From Apostichopus japonicus (taxonomy: Eukaryota > Echinodermata > Holothuroidea > Aspidochirotida > Stichopodidae), in contig NC_092576.1 in NCBI RefSeq assembly GCF_037975245.1, positions 44,087,611 to 44,151,610 on the forward strand: 64,000 nt of DNA, in the 5' to 3' direction. Positions 44,301-57,484 of the stretch are shown in pieces (the stretch's first letter is position 1; each line of letters starts with the position of its first letter). The translations under genes and the position numbers were made by a program. The notes beneath the pieces are model-generated. The model did no database searches, was not told the DNA's origin, and was given only the letters and a program-made list of their open reading frames with translations.

Positions 44301-47300
44301 TATTCTTGTATCCAGTGAAAGACTAGGTACCCATTCTTGTGTCCAGTGCAAGACTAGGTACTCATTTGTATCCAGTTCAAGACTAGGTACTCATCCTTGT
44401 GTCCAGTGCAAGATTAGGTACCCATTCTTGTGTCCAGTGCAAGACTAGGTACTCATTCTTGTATCCAGTGCAAGACTAGGTACCCATTCTTGTGTCCAGT
44501 GCAAAACTAGATACCTATTCTTGTGTCCAGTGCAAGTCTAGGTACTCATTCTTGTGTCCAATGAAAGACTAGGTACCCATTCTTGTGTCCAGTGGAAGAC
44601 TAGGTACCTATTCTTGTGTCCAGTGCAAGATAAGGTACCCATTCTTGTGTCCAGTTCAAGACTAGGTACTTATCCCTGTGTCCAGTGGAAGGCTAGGTAC
44701 CCATTCTTGTGTCCAGTGCAAGACTAGGTACTCATTCTTGTGTCCAGTGCAAGATTGGGTACTTATTCTTGTGTCCAGTGCAAGAGTAGGTAGTCATTCT
44801 TGTGTCCAATGCAAGATTAGGTGCCCATTCTTGTGTCCAGTGCAAGACTAGGAACTCGTTCGTGTCCAGTTCAAGACTAGGTACTCATCCTCGTGTCCAG
44901 TGGAAGACTAGGTTCTCATTCTTGTATCCAGTGAAAGACCAGGTACCCATTCTTGTGTCCAGTGCAAGACTAGGTACTCATTCTTGTGTCCAGTGGAAGT
45001 TTGGGTACTCATTGTGTCCAGTTCAAGAGTAGGTACTCATTCTTGTGTCCAATGCAAGATTAGGTACCTATTCTTGTGTCCAGTGCAAGACTAGGTACTC
45101 ATTCTTGTTTCCAGTGCAAGACTAGGTACCCATTCTTGTGTCCAGTGCAAGACTAGGTACCCATTCCTCTGTGCAGTGCAAGACTATGTACTCATTCTTG
45201 TGTCCAGTGCAAGACTAGGTACCCATTCTTGTGTACAGTGCAAGACTAGGTACTAATCCCTGTGTCCATTTGGGTACTCATTCTTGTGTCCAGTTCAAGA
45301 GTAGGTACTCATTCTTGTGTCCAATGCAACATAAGGTACCTATTCTTGTGTCCAGTGCAAGACTAGGTACTCATTCTTGTGTCCAGTTCAAGACTAGGTA
45401 CCTATACTTGTGTCCAGTGCAAGTGTAGGTAGTCATTCTTGTGTCTAGTGCTAGATAAGGTACCTATTGTGTCCAGTGCAAGAGTAGGTACTCATTCTTG
45501 TGTCCAGTGCAAGATTGGGTACTCATTCTTGTGTCCAGTGCAAGAGTAGGTACTCATTCTTGTGACCAATGCAAGATTAGGTACCCATTCTTGTGTCCAG
45601 TGCAAGACTAGGTACTCATTCTTGTGTCCAGTTCAAGACTAGGTACTCATCCTTGTATCCAGTGCAAGATTAGGTACCCATTCTTGTGTCCAATGCAAGA
45701 TTAGGTGCCCATTCTTGTGGCCAGTGCAAGACTAGGTACCCATTCTTGTGTCCAGTGCAAGACTAGGTACTTATCCCTGTGTCCATTGGAAGGCTAGGTA
45801 CCCATTTTTGTGTCCAGTGCAAGAATAGGTACTCATTCCTGTGTCCAGTGCATGATTGGGTACTTATTCTTGTGTCCAGTGCAAGAGTAGGTACTCATTC
45901 TTGTGTCCAATGCAAGATTAGGTGCCCATTCTTGTGTCCAGTGCAAGACTAGGTACTCGTTCGTGTCCAATTCAAGACTAGGTACTCATCCTCGTGTCCA
46001 GTGGAAGACTAGGTACTTATTCTTGTATCAGTGAAAGACTAGGTACCCATTCTTGTGTCCAGTGGAAGACTAGGTACTCATTCTTGTATCCAGTGAAAGA
46101 CTAGGTACCCATTCTTGTGTCCAGTGCAAGACTAGGTACTCATTTGTATCCAGTTCAAGACTAGGTACTCATCCTTGTGTCCAGTGCAAGATTAGGTACC
46201 CATTCTTGTGTCCAGTGCAAGACTAGGTACTCATTCTTGTATCCAGTGCAAGACTAGGTACCCATTCTTGTGTCCAGTGCAAAACTAGGTACCTATTCTT
46301 GTGTCCAGTGCAAGTCTAGGTACTCATTCTTGTGTCCAATGAAAGACTAGGTACCCATTCTTGTGTCCAGTGGAAGACTAGGTACCTATTCTTGTGTCCA
46401 GTGCAAGATAAGGTACCCATTCTTGTGTCCAGTTCAAGACTAGGTACTTATCCCTGTGTCCAGTGGAAGGCTAGGTACCCATTCTTGTGTCCAGTGCAAG
46501 ACTAGGTACTCATTCTTGTGTCCAGTGCAAGATTGGGTACTTATTCTTGTGTCCAGTGCAAGAGTAGGTACTCATTCTTGTGTCCAATGCAAGATTAGGT
46601 GCCCATACTTGTGTCCAGTACAAGACTAGGAACTCGTTCGTGTCCAGTTCAAGACTAGGTACTCATCCTCGTGTCCAGTGGAAGACTAGGTTCTCATTCT
46701 TGTATCCAGTGAAAGACTAGGTACCCATTCTTGTGTCCAGTGCAAGACTAGGTACTCATTCTTGTGTCCAGTGCAAGTTTGGATACTCATTCTTGTGTCC
46801 AGTTCAAGAGTAGGTACTCATTCTTGTGTCCAATGCAAGATTAGGTACCTATTCTTGTGTCCAGTGCAAGACTAGGTACTCATTCTTGTGTCCAGTTCAA
46901 GACTAGGTACCTATTCTTGTGTCCAGTGCAAGTGTAGGTACTCATTCTTGTGTCTAGTGCTAGATAAGGTACCTATTCTAGTGTCCAGTGCAAGACTAGG
47001 TACTCATTCTTGTGTCCAGTTCAAGACTAGGTACCTATTCTTGTGTCCAGTGCAAGTGTAGGTACTCACATCTTGTATCCAGTAAAAGACTATGTACCCA
47101 TTCTTGTGTCCTGTGCAAGACTAGGTACTCATTCTTGTGTCCAGTGCAAGATTGGGTACTCATTCTTGTGTCCAGTGCAAGCGTAGGGTACTCATTCTTG
47201 TGTCCAATGGAAGATTAGGTACCCATTCTTGTGTCCAGTGCAAGAGTAGGTACTCATTCGTGTCCAGTTCAAGACTAGGTACTCATCCTTGTGTCCAGTG

Positions 47301-50300
47301 CAAGATTAGGTACCCATTCTTGTGTCCAATGCAAGATTAGGTGCCCATTCTTGTGTCCAGTGCAAGACTAGGTACCCATTCTTGTGTCCAGTGCAAGACT
47401 AGGTACTTATCCCTGTGTCCAATGGAAGGCTAGGTACCCATTTTTGTGTCCAGTGCAAGACTAGGTACTCATTCTTGTGTCCAGTGCAAGATTGGGTACT
47501 TATTCTTGTGTTCAGTGCTAGAGTAGGTACTCATTCTTGTGTCCAATGCAAGATTAGGTGCCCATTCTTGTGTCCAGTGCAAGACTAGGTACTCTTTAGT
47601 GTCCAGTGCAAGACTAGTTACTTTCTTGTGTCCAGTTCAAGAATAATACCTTTTCTTATGTAAGGTGCAAGAGTAGGTACTCATTCTTGTGTCCAATGCA
47701 AGAAGGTACCCATTCTTGTATCCAGTGCAAGACTAGGTACTCATTCTTGTGTCCAGTGGAAGACTAGGTACTCGTTCCTGTCCAGTTCAAAACTAGGTAC
47801 TCATCCTTGTGTCAAGTGCAAGATTAGGTACCTATTCTTGTGTCCAGTGCAAGAGTAGGTACTCGTTCGTGTTCATTTCAAGACTAGGTACTCATCCTTG
47901 TGTCCAATGCAAGACAAGGTACCCGTTCTTGTGTCCAGTGCAAGACTAGGTACTCATTCTAGTGTCCAGTGCAAGACTAGGTACTCATTCTTGTGTCCAG
48001 TGCAAAACTTGGTACCTATTCTTGTGTCCAGTGCAAGTGTAGGTACTCACATCTTGTATCCAGTGAAAGACTAGGTACCCATTCTTGTGTCCTGTGCAAG
48101 ACTAGGTACTCATTCTTGTGTCCAGTGCAAGATTTGGTACACATTCTTGTGTCCAGTGCAAGACTAGGTACTCATCCTTGTGTCCAATGCAAGAAGGTAC
48201 CCATTCTTGTATCCAGTGCAAGACTAGGTACTCATTCTTGTGTCCAGTGTAAGACTAGGTACCCATTCTTGTGTCCAGTGCAAAAGTAGGTACTCATTCT
48301 TGTGTCCAGTTCAAGACTAGGTACTCATTCTTGTGTCCAGTGGAAGACTAGGTACTCATTCTTGTATCCAGTGAAAGACTAGGTACCCATTCTTGTGTCC
48401 AATGCAAGATTAGGTACCCATTCTTGTGTCCAGTGCAAGACTAGGTACTCGTTCGTGTCCAGTGCAAGACTAGTTACTTTCTTGTGTCCAGTTCAAGAAT
48501 AAATACCTATTCTTATGTAAGGTGCAAGAGTAGGTACTCATTCTTGTGTCCAATGCAAGAAGGTACCCATTCTTGTATCCAGTGGAAGACTAGGTACTCG
48601 TTCCTGTCCAGTTCAAGACTAGGTACTCATCCTTGTGTCCTGTTCAAAGCTAGGTACTCATCCTTGTGTCCAATGCAAGACAAGGTACCCTTTCTTGTGT
48701 TCAGTGCAAGACTAGGTACCTATTCTAGTGTCCAGTGCAAGACTAGGTACTCATCCTTGTGTCCAGTGCATGACTAGGTACCCATTCTTGTGTCCAGTGC
48801 AAGGCTAGGTACTCATTCTTGTATCCAGTGCAAGACTAGGTACCCATTCCTGTGTCCAGTGCAAGACTAGGTACTCATTATTGTGTCCAGTGCAAGATTG
48901 GGTACTCATTCTTGTGTCCAGTGCAAGAGTAGGTACTCATTCTTGTGTCCAGTTCAAGACTAGGTACCTATTCTTGTGTCCAGTGCAAGACTAGGTACTC
49001 ATTCTAGTGTCCAGTTCAAGACTAGGTACCTATTCTTGTGTCCAGTGCAAGACTAGGTACTCATTCTTGTGTCCAGTGCAAGATTAGGTACCTATTCTTG
49101 TGTCCAGTGGAAGTGTAGGTACTCACATCTGTATCCAGTGAAAGACTAGGTACCCATTCTTGTGTCCTGTGCAAGACTAGGTACTCATTCCTGTGTCCAG
49201 TGGAAGATTTGGTACTCATTCTTGTGTCCAGTTCAAGACTAGGTACCTATTCTTGTGTCCAGTGCAAGAGTAGGTACTCATTCTTTTATCCAATGCAAGA
49301 TTAGGTACTCATTCGTGTCCAGTTCAAGACTAGGTACTCATCCTTGTGTCCAGCGCAAGACTAGGTACCCATTCTTGTGTCCAGTGCAAGGCTAGGTACT
49401 CATTCTTGTATCCAGTGCAAGACTAGGTACCCATTCCTGTGTCCAGTGCAAGACTAGGTACTCATTATTGTGTCCAGTGCAAGATTGGGTACTCATTCTT
49501 GTGTCCAGTGCAAGAGTAGGTACTCATTCTTGTGTCCAGTTCAAGACTAGGTACCTATTCTTGTGTCCAGTGCAAGACTAGGTACTCATTCTTGTGTCCA
49601 GTTCAAGACTAGGTACCTATTCTTGTGTCCAGTGCAAGACTAGGTTCTCATTCTAGTGTCCAGTTCAAGACTAGGTACCTATTCTTGTGTCCAGTGCAAG
49701 ACTAGGTACTCATTCTTGTGTCCAGTTCAAGACTAGGTACCTATTCTTGTGTCCAGTGCAAGTGTAGGTACTCACATCTTGTATCCAGTGAAAGACTATG
49801 TACCCATTCTTGTGTCCTTTGCAAGACTAGGTACTCATTCTTGTGTCCAGTGCAAGATTGGGTACTCATTCTTGTGTCCAGTGCAAGCGTAGGTACTCAT
49901 TCTTGTGTCCAATGGAAGTTTAGGTACCCATTCTTGTGTCCAGTGCAAGAGTAGGTACTCATTCGTGTCCAGTTCAAGACTAGGTACTCATCCTTGTGTC
50001 CAGTGCAAGATTAGGTACCCATTTTTGTGTCCAATGCAAGATTAGGTGCCCATTCTTGTGTCCAGTGCAAGACTAGGTACCCATTCTTGTGTCCAGTGCA
50101 AGACTAGGTACTCATTCTTGTGTCCAATGCAAGATTAGGTGCCCATTCTTGTGTCCAGTGCAAGACTAGGTACTCGTTCGTGTCCAATTCAAGACTAGGT
50201 ACTCATCCTCGTGTCCAGTGGAAGACTAGGTACTTATTCTTGTATCTAGTGAAAGACTAGGTACCCATTATTGTGTCCAGTGCAAGACTAGGTACTCATT

Positions 50301-53300
50301 CTTGTGTCCAGTGCAAGACTAGGTACTCATTCTTGTGTCCAGTGGAAGACTAGGTACTCGTTCCTGTCCAGTTCAAGACTAGGTACTCATCCTTGTGTCC
50401 AGTGCAAGATTAGGTACCTATTCTTGTGTCTAGTGCAAGAGTAGGTACTCATTCTTGTGTCCAGTGCAAGATTTGGTACTCATTCTTGTGTCCAGTGCAA
50501 GACTAGGTACTCATCCTTGTGTCCAATGCAAGAAGGTACCCATTCTTGTATCCAGTGCAAGACTAGGTACTCATTCTTGTGTCCAGTGCAAGACTAGGTA
50601 CCCATTCTTGTGTCCAGTGCAAAACTAGGTACTCATTCTTGTGTCCAGTTCAAGACTAGGTACCTATTCTTGTGTCCAGTGCAAGTGTAGGTACTCACAT
50701 CTGTATCCAGTGAAAGACTAGGTACTCATTCTTGTGTCCTGTGCAAGATTAGGTACTCATTACTGTGTCCAGTGCAAGATTTGGTACTCATTCTTGTGTC
50801 CAGTTCAAGACTAGGTACCTATTCTTGTGTCCAGTGCAAGAGTAGGTACTCATTCTTTTGTCCAATGCAAGATTAGGTACTCATTCGTGTCCAGTTCAAG
50901 ACTAGGTACTCATCCTTGTGTCCAGTGCATGACTAGGTACCCATTCTTGTGTCCAGTGCAAGGCTAGGTACTCATTCTTGTATTCAGTGCAAGACTAGGT
51001 ATCCATTCCTGTGTCCAGTGCAAGACTAGGTACTCATTATTGTGTCCAGTGCAAGATTGGGTACTCATTCTTGTGTCCAGTGCAAGAGTAGGTACTCATT
51101 CTTGTGTCCAGTTCAAGACTAGGTACCTATTCTTGTGTCCAGTGCAAGACTAGGTACCCATTCTTGTGTCCAGTTCAAGACTAGGTACCTATTCTTGTGT
51201 CCAGTGCAAGACTAGGTACTCATTCTTGTGTCCAGTGCAAGATTAGGTACCTATTCTTGTGTCCAGTGCAAGTGTAGGTACTCTCATCTGTATCCAGTGA
51301 AAGACTAGGTACCCATTCTTGTGTCCTGTGCAAGACTAGGTACTCATTCCTGTGTCCAGTGCAAGATTTGGTACTCATTCTTGTGTCCAGTTCAAGACTA
51401 GGTACCTATTCTTGTGTCCAGTGGAAGAGTAGGTACTCATTCTTTTATCCAATGCAAGATTAGGTACTCATTCGTGTCCAGTTCAAGACTAGGTACTCAT
51501 CCTTGTGTCCAGTGCAAGACTAGGTACCCATTCTTGTGTCCAGTGCAAGGCTAGGTACTCATTCTTGTATCCAGTGCAAGACTAGGTACCCATTCCTGTG
51601 TCCAGTGCAAGACTAGGTACTCATTATTGTGTCCAGTGCAAGATTGGGTACTCATTCTTGTGTCCAGTGCAAGAGTAGGTACTCATTCTTGTGTCCAGTT
51701 CAACACTAGGTACCTATTCTTGTGTCCAGTGCAAGACTAGGTACTCATTCTTGTGTCCAGTTCAAGACTAGGTACCTATTCTTGTGTCCAGTGCAAGACT
51801 AGGTACTCATTCTTGTGTCCAGTTCAAGATTAGGTACCTATTCTTGTGTCCAGTGCAAGAGTAGGTACTCGTTCGTGTCCAGTTCAAGACCAGGTACTAA
51901 TCCTTGTTTCCAGTGAAAGACTAGGTACCAATTCTTGTGTCCAGTGCAAGACTAGGTACACATTCTAGTGTCCAGTGCAAGACTAGGTACTCATTCTTGT
52001 GTCCAGTTCAAGACTAGGTACCTATTCTTGTGTTCAGTGCAAGTGTAGGTACTCACATCTTGTATCCAGTGAAAGACTATGTACCCATTCTTGTGTCCTG
52101 TGCAAGACTAGGTACTCATTCTTGTGTCCAGTGCAAGATTGGGTACTCATTCTTGTGTCCAGTGCAAGCGTAGGTACTCATTCTTGTGTCCAATGGAAGA
52201 TTAGGTACCCATTCTTGTGTCCAGTGCAAGAGTAGGTACTCATTCGTGTCCAGTTCAAGACTAGGTACTCATCCTTGTGTCCAGTGCAAGATTAGGTACC
52301 CATTCTTGTGTTCAATGCAAGATTAGGTGCCCATTCTTGTGTCCAGTGCAAGACTAGGTACCCATTCTTGTGTCCAGTGCAAGATTAGGTACTCATTCTT
52401 GTATCCAGTGCAAGACTAGGTACCCATTCCTGTGTCCAGTGCAAGACTAGGTACTCATTATTGTGTCCAGTGCAAGATTGGGTACTCATTCTTGTGTCCA
52501 GTGCAAGAGTAGGTACTCATTCTTGTGTCCAGTTCAAGACTAGGTACCTATTCTTGTGTCCAGTGCAAGACTAGGTACTCATTCTAGTGTCCAGTTCAAG
52601 ACTAGGTACCTATTCTTGTGTCCAGTGCAAGACTAGGTAATCATTCTTTTGTCCAGTGCAAGATTAGGTACCTATTCTTGTGTCCAGTGCAAGTGTAGGT
52701 ACTCACATCTGTATCCAGTGAAAGACTAGGTACCCATTCTTGTGTCCTGTGCAAGACTAGGTACTCATTCCTGTGTTCAGTGCAAGATTTGGTACTCATT
52801 CTTGTGTCCAGTTCAAGACTAGGTACCTATTCTTGTGTCCAGTGCAAGAGTAGGTACTCATTCTTTTATCCAATGCAAGATTAGGTACTCATTCGTGTCC
52901 AGTTCAAGACTAGGTACTCATCCTTGTGTCCAGTTCAAGACTAGGTACCTATTCTTGTGTCCAGTGCAAGTGTAGGTACTCACATCTGTATCCAGTGAAA
53001 GACTAGGTACTCATTCTTGTGTCCTGTGCAAGACTAGGTACTCATTACTGTGTCCAGTGCAAGATTTGGTACTCATTCTTGTGTCCAGTTCAAGACTAGG
53101 TACCTATTCTTGTGTCCAGTGCAAGAGTAGGTACTCATTCTTTTGTCCAATGCAAGATTAGGTACTCATTCGTGTCCAGTTCAAGACTAGGTACTCATCC
53201 TTGTGTCCAGTGCATGACTAGGTACCCATTCTTGTGTCCAGTGCAAGGCTAGGTACTCATTCTTGTAACCAGTGCAAGACTAGGTACCCATTCCTGTGTC

Positions 53301-55356
53301 CAGTGCAAGACTAGGTACTCATTATTGTGTCCAGTGCAAGATTGGGTACTCATTCTTGTGTCCAGTGCAAGAGTAGGTACTCATTCTTGTGTCCAGTTCA
53401 AGACTAGGTACCTATTCTTGTGTCCAGTGCAAGACTAGGTACCCATTCTTGTGTCCAGTTCAAGACTAGGTACCTATTCTTGTGTCCAGTGCAAGACTAG
53501 GTACTCATTCTTGTGTCCAGTGCAAGATTAGGTACCTATTCTTGTGTCCAGTGCAAGTGTAGGTACTCTCATCTGTATCCAGTGAAAGACTAGGTACCCA
53601 TTCTTGTGTCCTGTGCAAGACTAGGTACTCATTCCTGTGTCCAGTGCAAGATTTGGTACTCATTCTTGTGTCCAGTTCAAGACTAGGTACCTATTCTTGT
53701 GTCCAGTGCAAGAGTAGGTACTCATTCTTTTATCCAATGCAAGATTAGGTACTCATTCGTGTCCAGTTCAAGACTAGGTACTCATCCTTGTGTCCAGTGC
53801 AAGACTAGGTACCCATTCCTGTGTCCAGTGCAAGACTAGGTACTCATTATTGTGTCCAGTGCAAGATTGGGTACTCATTCTTGTGTCCAGTGGAAGAGTA
53901 GGTACTCATTCTTGTGTCCAGTTCAAGACTAGGTACCTATTCTTGTGTCCAGTGCAAGACTAGGTACTCATTCTAGTGTCCAGTTCAAGACTAGGTACCT
54001 ATTCTTGTGTCCAGTGCAAGACTAGGTACTCATTCTTGTGTCCAGTGCAAGATTAGGTACCTATTCTTGTGTCCAGTGCAAGTGTAGGTACTCACATCTG
54101 TATCCAGTGAAAGACTAGGTACCCATTCTTGTGTCCTGTGCAAGACTAGGTACTCATTCCTGTGTCCAGTGCAAGATTTGGTACTCATTCTTGTGTCCAG
54201 TTCAAGACTAGGTACCTATTCTTGTGTCCAGTGCAAGAGTAGGTACTCATTCTTTTATCCAATGCAAGATTAGGTACTCATTCGTGTCCAGTTCAAGACT
54301 AGGTACTCATCCTTGTGTCCAGTGCAAGACTAGGTACCCATTCTTGTGTCCAGTGCAAGGCTAGGTACTCATTCTTGTATCCAGTGCAAGACTAGGTACC
54401 CATTCCTGTGTCCAGTGCAAGACTAGGTACTCATTATTGTGTCCAGTGCAAGATTGGGTACTCATTCTTGTGTCCAGTGCAAGAGTAGGTACTCATTCTT
54501 GTGTCCAGTTCAAGACTAGGTACCTATTCTTGTGTCCAGTGCAAGACTAGGTACTCATTCTTGTGTCCAGTTCAAGACTAGGTACCTATTCTTGTGTCCA
54601 GTGCAAGTGTAGGTACTCACATCTTGTATCCAGTGAAAGACTATGTACCCATTCTTGTGTCCTTTGCAAGACTAGGTACTCATTCTTGTGTCCAGTGCAA
54701 GATTGGGTACTCATTCTTGTGTCCAGTGCAAGCGTAGGTACTCATTCTTGTGTGCAATGGAAGTTTAGGTACCCATTCTTGTGTCCAGTGCAAGAGTAGG
54801 TACTCATTCGTGTCCAGTTCAAGACTAGGTACTCATCCTTGTGTCCAGTGCAAGATTAGGTACCCATTTTTTTGTCCAATGCAAGATTAGGTGCCCATTC
54901 TTGTGTCCAGTGCAAGACTAGGTACCCATTCTTGTGTCCAGTGCAAGACTAGGTACTCATTCTTGTGTCCAGTGCAAGACTAGGTACTCATTATTGTGTC
55001 CAGTGCAAGATTGGGTACTCATTCTTGTGTCCAGTGCAAGACTAGGTACCCATTCTTGTGTCCAGTTCAAGACTAGGTACCTATTCTTGTGTCCAGTGCA
55101 AGACTAGGTACTCATTCTTGTGTCCAGTGCAAGATTTGGTACCTATTCTTGTGTCCAGTGCAAGTGTAGGTACTCACATCTGTATCCAGTGAAAGACTAG
55201 GTACCCATTCTTGTGTCCTGTGCAAGACTAGGTACTCATTCCTGTGTCCAGTGCAAGATTTGGTACTCATTCTTGTGTCCAGTTCAAGACTAGGTACCTA
55301 TTCTTGTGTCCAGTGCAAGAGTAGGTACTCATTCTTTTATCCAATGCAAGATTAGG
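38400..55356. repeat. 31-bp satellite, main array (subfamily B)
   Basis: Roughly 545 units containing TGTGTCCAGTGCAAGACTAG followed by GTACTCATTCT. GTACTCA, GTACCCA and GTACCTA variants alternate; some units are shortened (TCGTTCGTGTCC) or altered (CACATCTTGTATCC). Landmark variants recur at fixed distances: 1111 bp between 39661, 39931, 40229, 40600 and 40772, 41042, 41340, 41711; 1778 bp between 44363, 44561 and 46141, 46339. Later blocks repeat at about 2.3-2.6 kb (49718, 51999, 54563). The plus-strand open frames of 60-100 codons are repeat translation, not genes. Confidence 0.97.
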
Positions 55357-55873
55357 AAATGCCTTACTCTTTGGTTTACCACAATCTCAGCTCTCCCGAC
55401 TTCAACGTCTTCAGAATACTGCAGCTAGAGTTGTAACTTTGTCAAGAAAATCATCTTATATAACACCTATACTACGAGATCTACACTGGCTACCTATTTC
55501 TTATAGGATTATCTACAAAATTCTCCTCATTGTTTTTAAATCACTTAATAACATGGCTCCTATGTATGTTTCAGAATTACTCCAATTGTACTCTCCATCA
55601 CGGAATCTTCGTTCAAGCAGCACGCTTAACCTCCAGGAACACAGGTCTAAACATTTGTGGGGTGACAGGTCTTTCAGGGTTGCCGCCCCACGCCTTTGGA
55701 ACACTTTACCATATGAACTGAAGTCATGCACCAGTATTGCAGCTTTCAAGAAACACCTTAAAACTCACCTTATGCGTGAAGCTTTCCAGTAGTTCTATTT
55801 GACTTTTTTCCATGTTGCGCCTTGAGCACCCTGTAGGGTGGATATGTGCGCATTATAAATCTCTGTTATTATT
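55357..55873 (+). mobile_element. 5'-truncated non-LTR retrotransposon (LINE) inside the satellite
   Basis: The reading frame encodes the C-terminus of a LINE reverse-transcriptase protein: LQRLQNTAARVV, ITPILRDLHWLPISYRIIYK, the APMYVSELL motif, WGDRSFRVAAPRLWNTLP and a stop at 55790-55792. A short 3'UTR ends in TTATTATTATT, the simple-repeat tail of CR1/L2-type elements. ATTAGG at 55351-55356 and 55874-55879 flanks it as a target-site duplication; the empty site ATTAGGTACTCATTCG is seen elsewhere in the array. Heavy 5' truncation, so inactive. Confidence 0.92.
55439..55792 (+). pseudogene. LINE reverse-transcriptase C-terminal fragment
   Basis: An open frame with an internal ATG that covers the post-RT C-terminal region only. 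Endonuclease and catalytic RT blocks are missing. The frame extends upstream to the insertion point. Confidence 0.85.
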
Positions 55874-55879
55874 ATTAGG

Positions 55880-57484
55880 TACTCATTCGTGTCCAGTTCA
55901 AGACTAGGTACTCATCCTTGTGTCCAGTGCAAGACTAGGTACCCATTCTTGTGTCCAGTGCAAGGCTAGGTACTCATTCTTGTATCCAGTGCAAGACTAG
56001 GCACCCATTCCTGTGTCCAGTGCAAGACTAGGTACTCATTATTGTGTCCAGTGCAAGATTGGGTACTCATTCTTGTGTCCAGTGCAAGACTAGGTACTCA
56101 TTCTTGTGTCCAGTTCAAGACTAGGTACCTATTCTTGTGTCCAGTGCAAGACTAGGTACTCATTCTTGTGTCCAGTTCAAGACTAGGTACTCATTCTTGT
56201 GTCCAGTGCAAGACTAGGTACTCATTCTTGTGTCCAGTGCAAGATTAGGTACCTATTCTTGTGTCCAGTGCAAGAGTAGGTACTCGTTTGTGTCCAGTTC
56301 AAGACTAGGTACTAATCCTTGTTTCCAGTGAAAGACTAGGTACCAATTCTTGTGTCCAGTGCAAGACTAGGTACACATTCTAGTGTCCAGTGCAAGACTA
56401 GGTACTCATTCTTGTGTCCAGTTCAAGACTAGGTACCTATTCTTGTGTCCAGTGCAAGTGTAGGTACTCACATCTTGTGTCCAATGCAAGATTAGGTACC
56501 TATTCTTGTGTCCAGTGCAAGACTAGGTACTCATTCTTGTGTCCAGTGCAAGACTAGGTACCCATTCTTGTGTCCAGTGCAACATAAGGTACTTATTCTT
56601 GTGTCGTGCAAAACTAGGTACTCATTCTTGTGTCCAGTTCAAGACTAGGTACCTATTCTTGTGTCCAGTGCAAGAGTAGGTACTCATTCTTGTGTCCAAT
56701 GCAAGATTAGGTACCCATTCTTGTGTCCAGTGCAAGACTAGGTACTCGTTCGTGTCCAGTGCAAGACTAGGTACTCATTCTTGTGTCCAGTACAAGACTA
56801 GATACTCATTCTTGTATCCAGTGTAAGACTAAGTACTCATTTTTGTGTCTAGTGCAAGACTAGGTACTCATTCTTGTATCCAGTGAAAGACTAGGTACCC
56901 ATTCTTGTGCCTAGTGGAAGAATAAGTCCCCACTCTTGGGTCCAGCGCAAGACTAGGTACCCATTCTTGTGTCCAGTGCAAGATTGGTTACCCATTCTTG
57001 TGTCCAGTGCAAGAGTATGTACTCATTCTTGTGTGCAATGCAAGAGTATGCACTCATTCTTGTGTGCAATGCAAGATTAGGTATTCATTCTTGTGTCCAA
57101 TGCAAGAGAAGGTACCTATTCTTGTGTCCAGTGCAAGACAAGGTACCTATTCTTGTGTCCAGTGCAAGAGTAGGTACTTATTCTTGTGTCCATTGCAAGA
57201 TTAGGTTCCCATTCTTGTGTCCAGTTCAAGACTAGGTACTTATCCTTGTGTCCAGTGGAAGGCTAGGTACCCATTCTTGTGTCCAGTGCAAGACTAGGTA
57301 CTCATTCTTGTGTCCAGTGCAAGAGTAGGTACTCATTCTTGTGTCCAGTGCAAGATTAGGTACACATTCTTGTGTCCAGTGCAAGAGTAGGTACCTATTC
57401 TTGTTTCCAGAGGAAGAGTAGGTACTCATTCTTGTGTCCAGTTCAAGACTAGGTACACATTCTTATGGCCAGTGCAAGACCAGG
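55880..57484. repeat. 31-bp satellite, continuation after the LINE
   Basis: About 50 further units of subfamily B, becoming more diverged toward the right (TGTGTGCAATGC, GTGCCTAGTGG variants after 56900). Confidence 0.95.

Noticed and set aside
39619-54799. Many plus-strand open frames of 60-98 codons (MSSSRLGTYSCVQ type)
   Set aside because: They are translations of the 31-bp unit and repeat wherever the same variant block recurs; no independent coding signal.
38400-57484. Regular 31-bp repeats resembling a CRISPR array
   Set aside because: The units are contiguous with no unique spacers, and the surrounding genes are animal genes with introns. It is a satellite.
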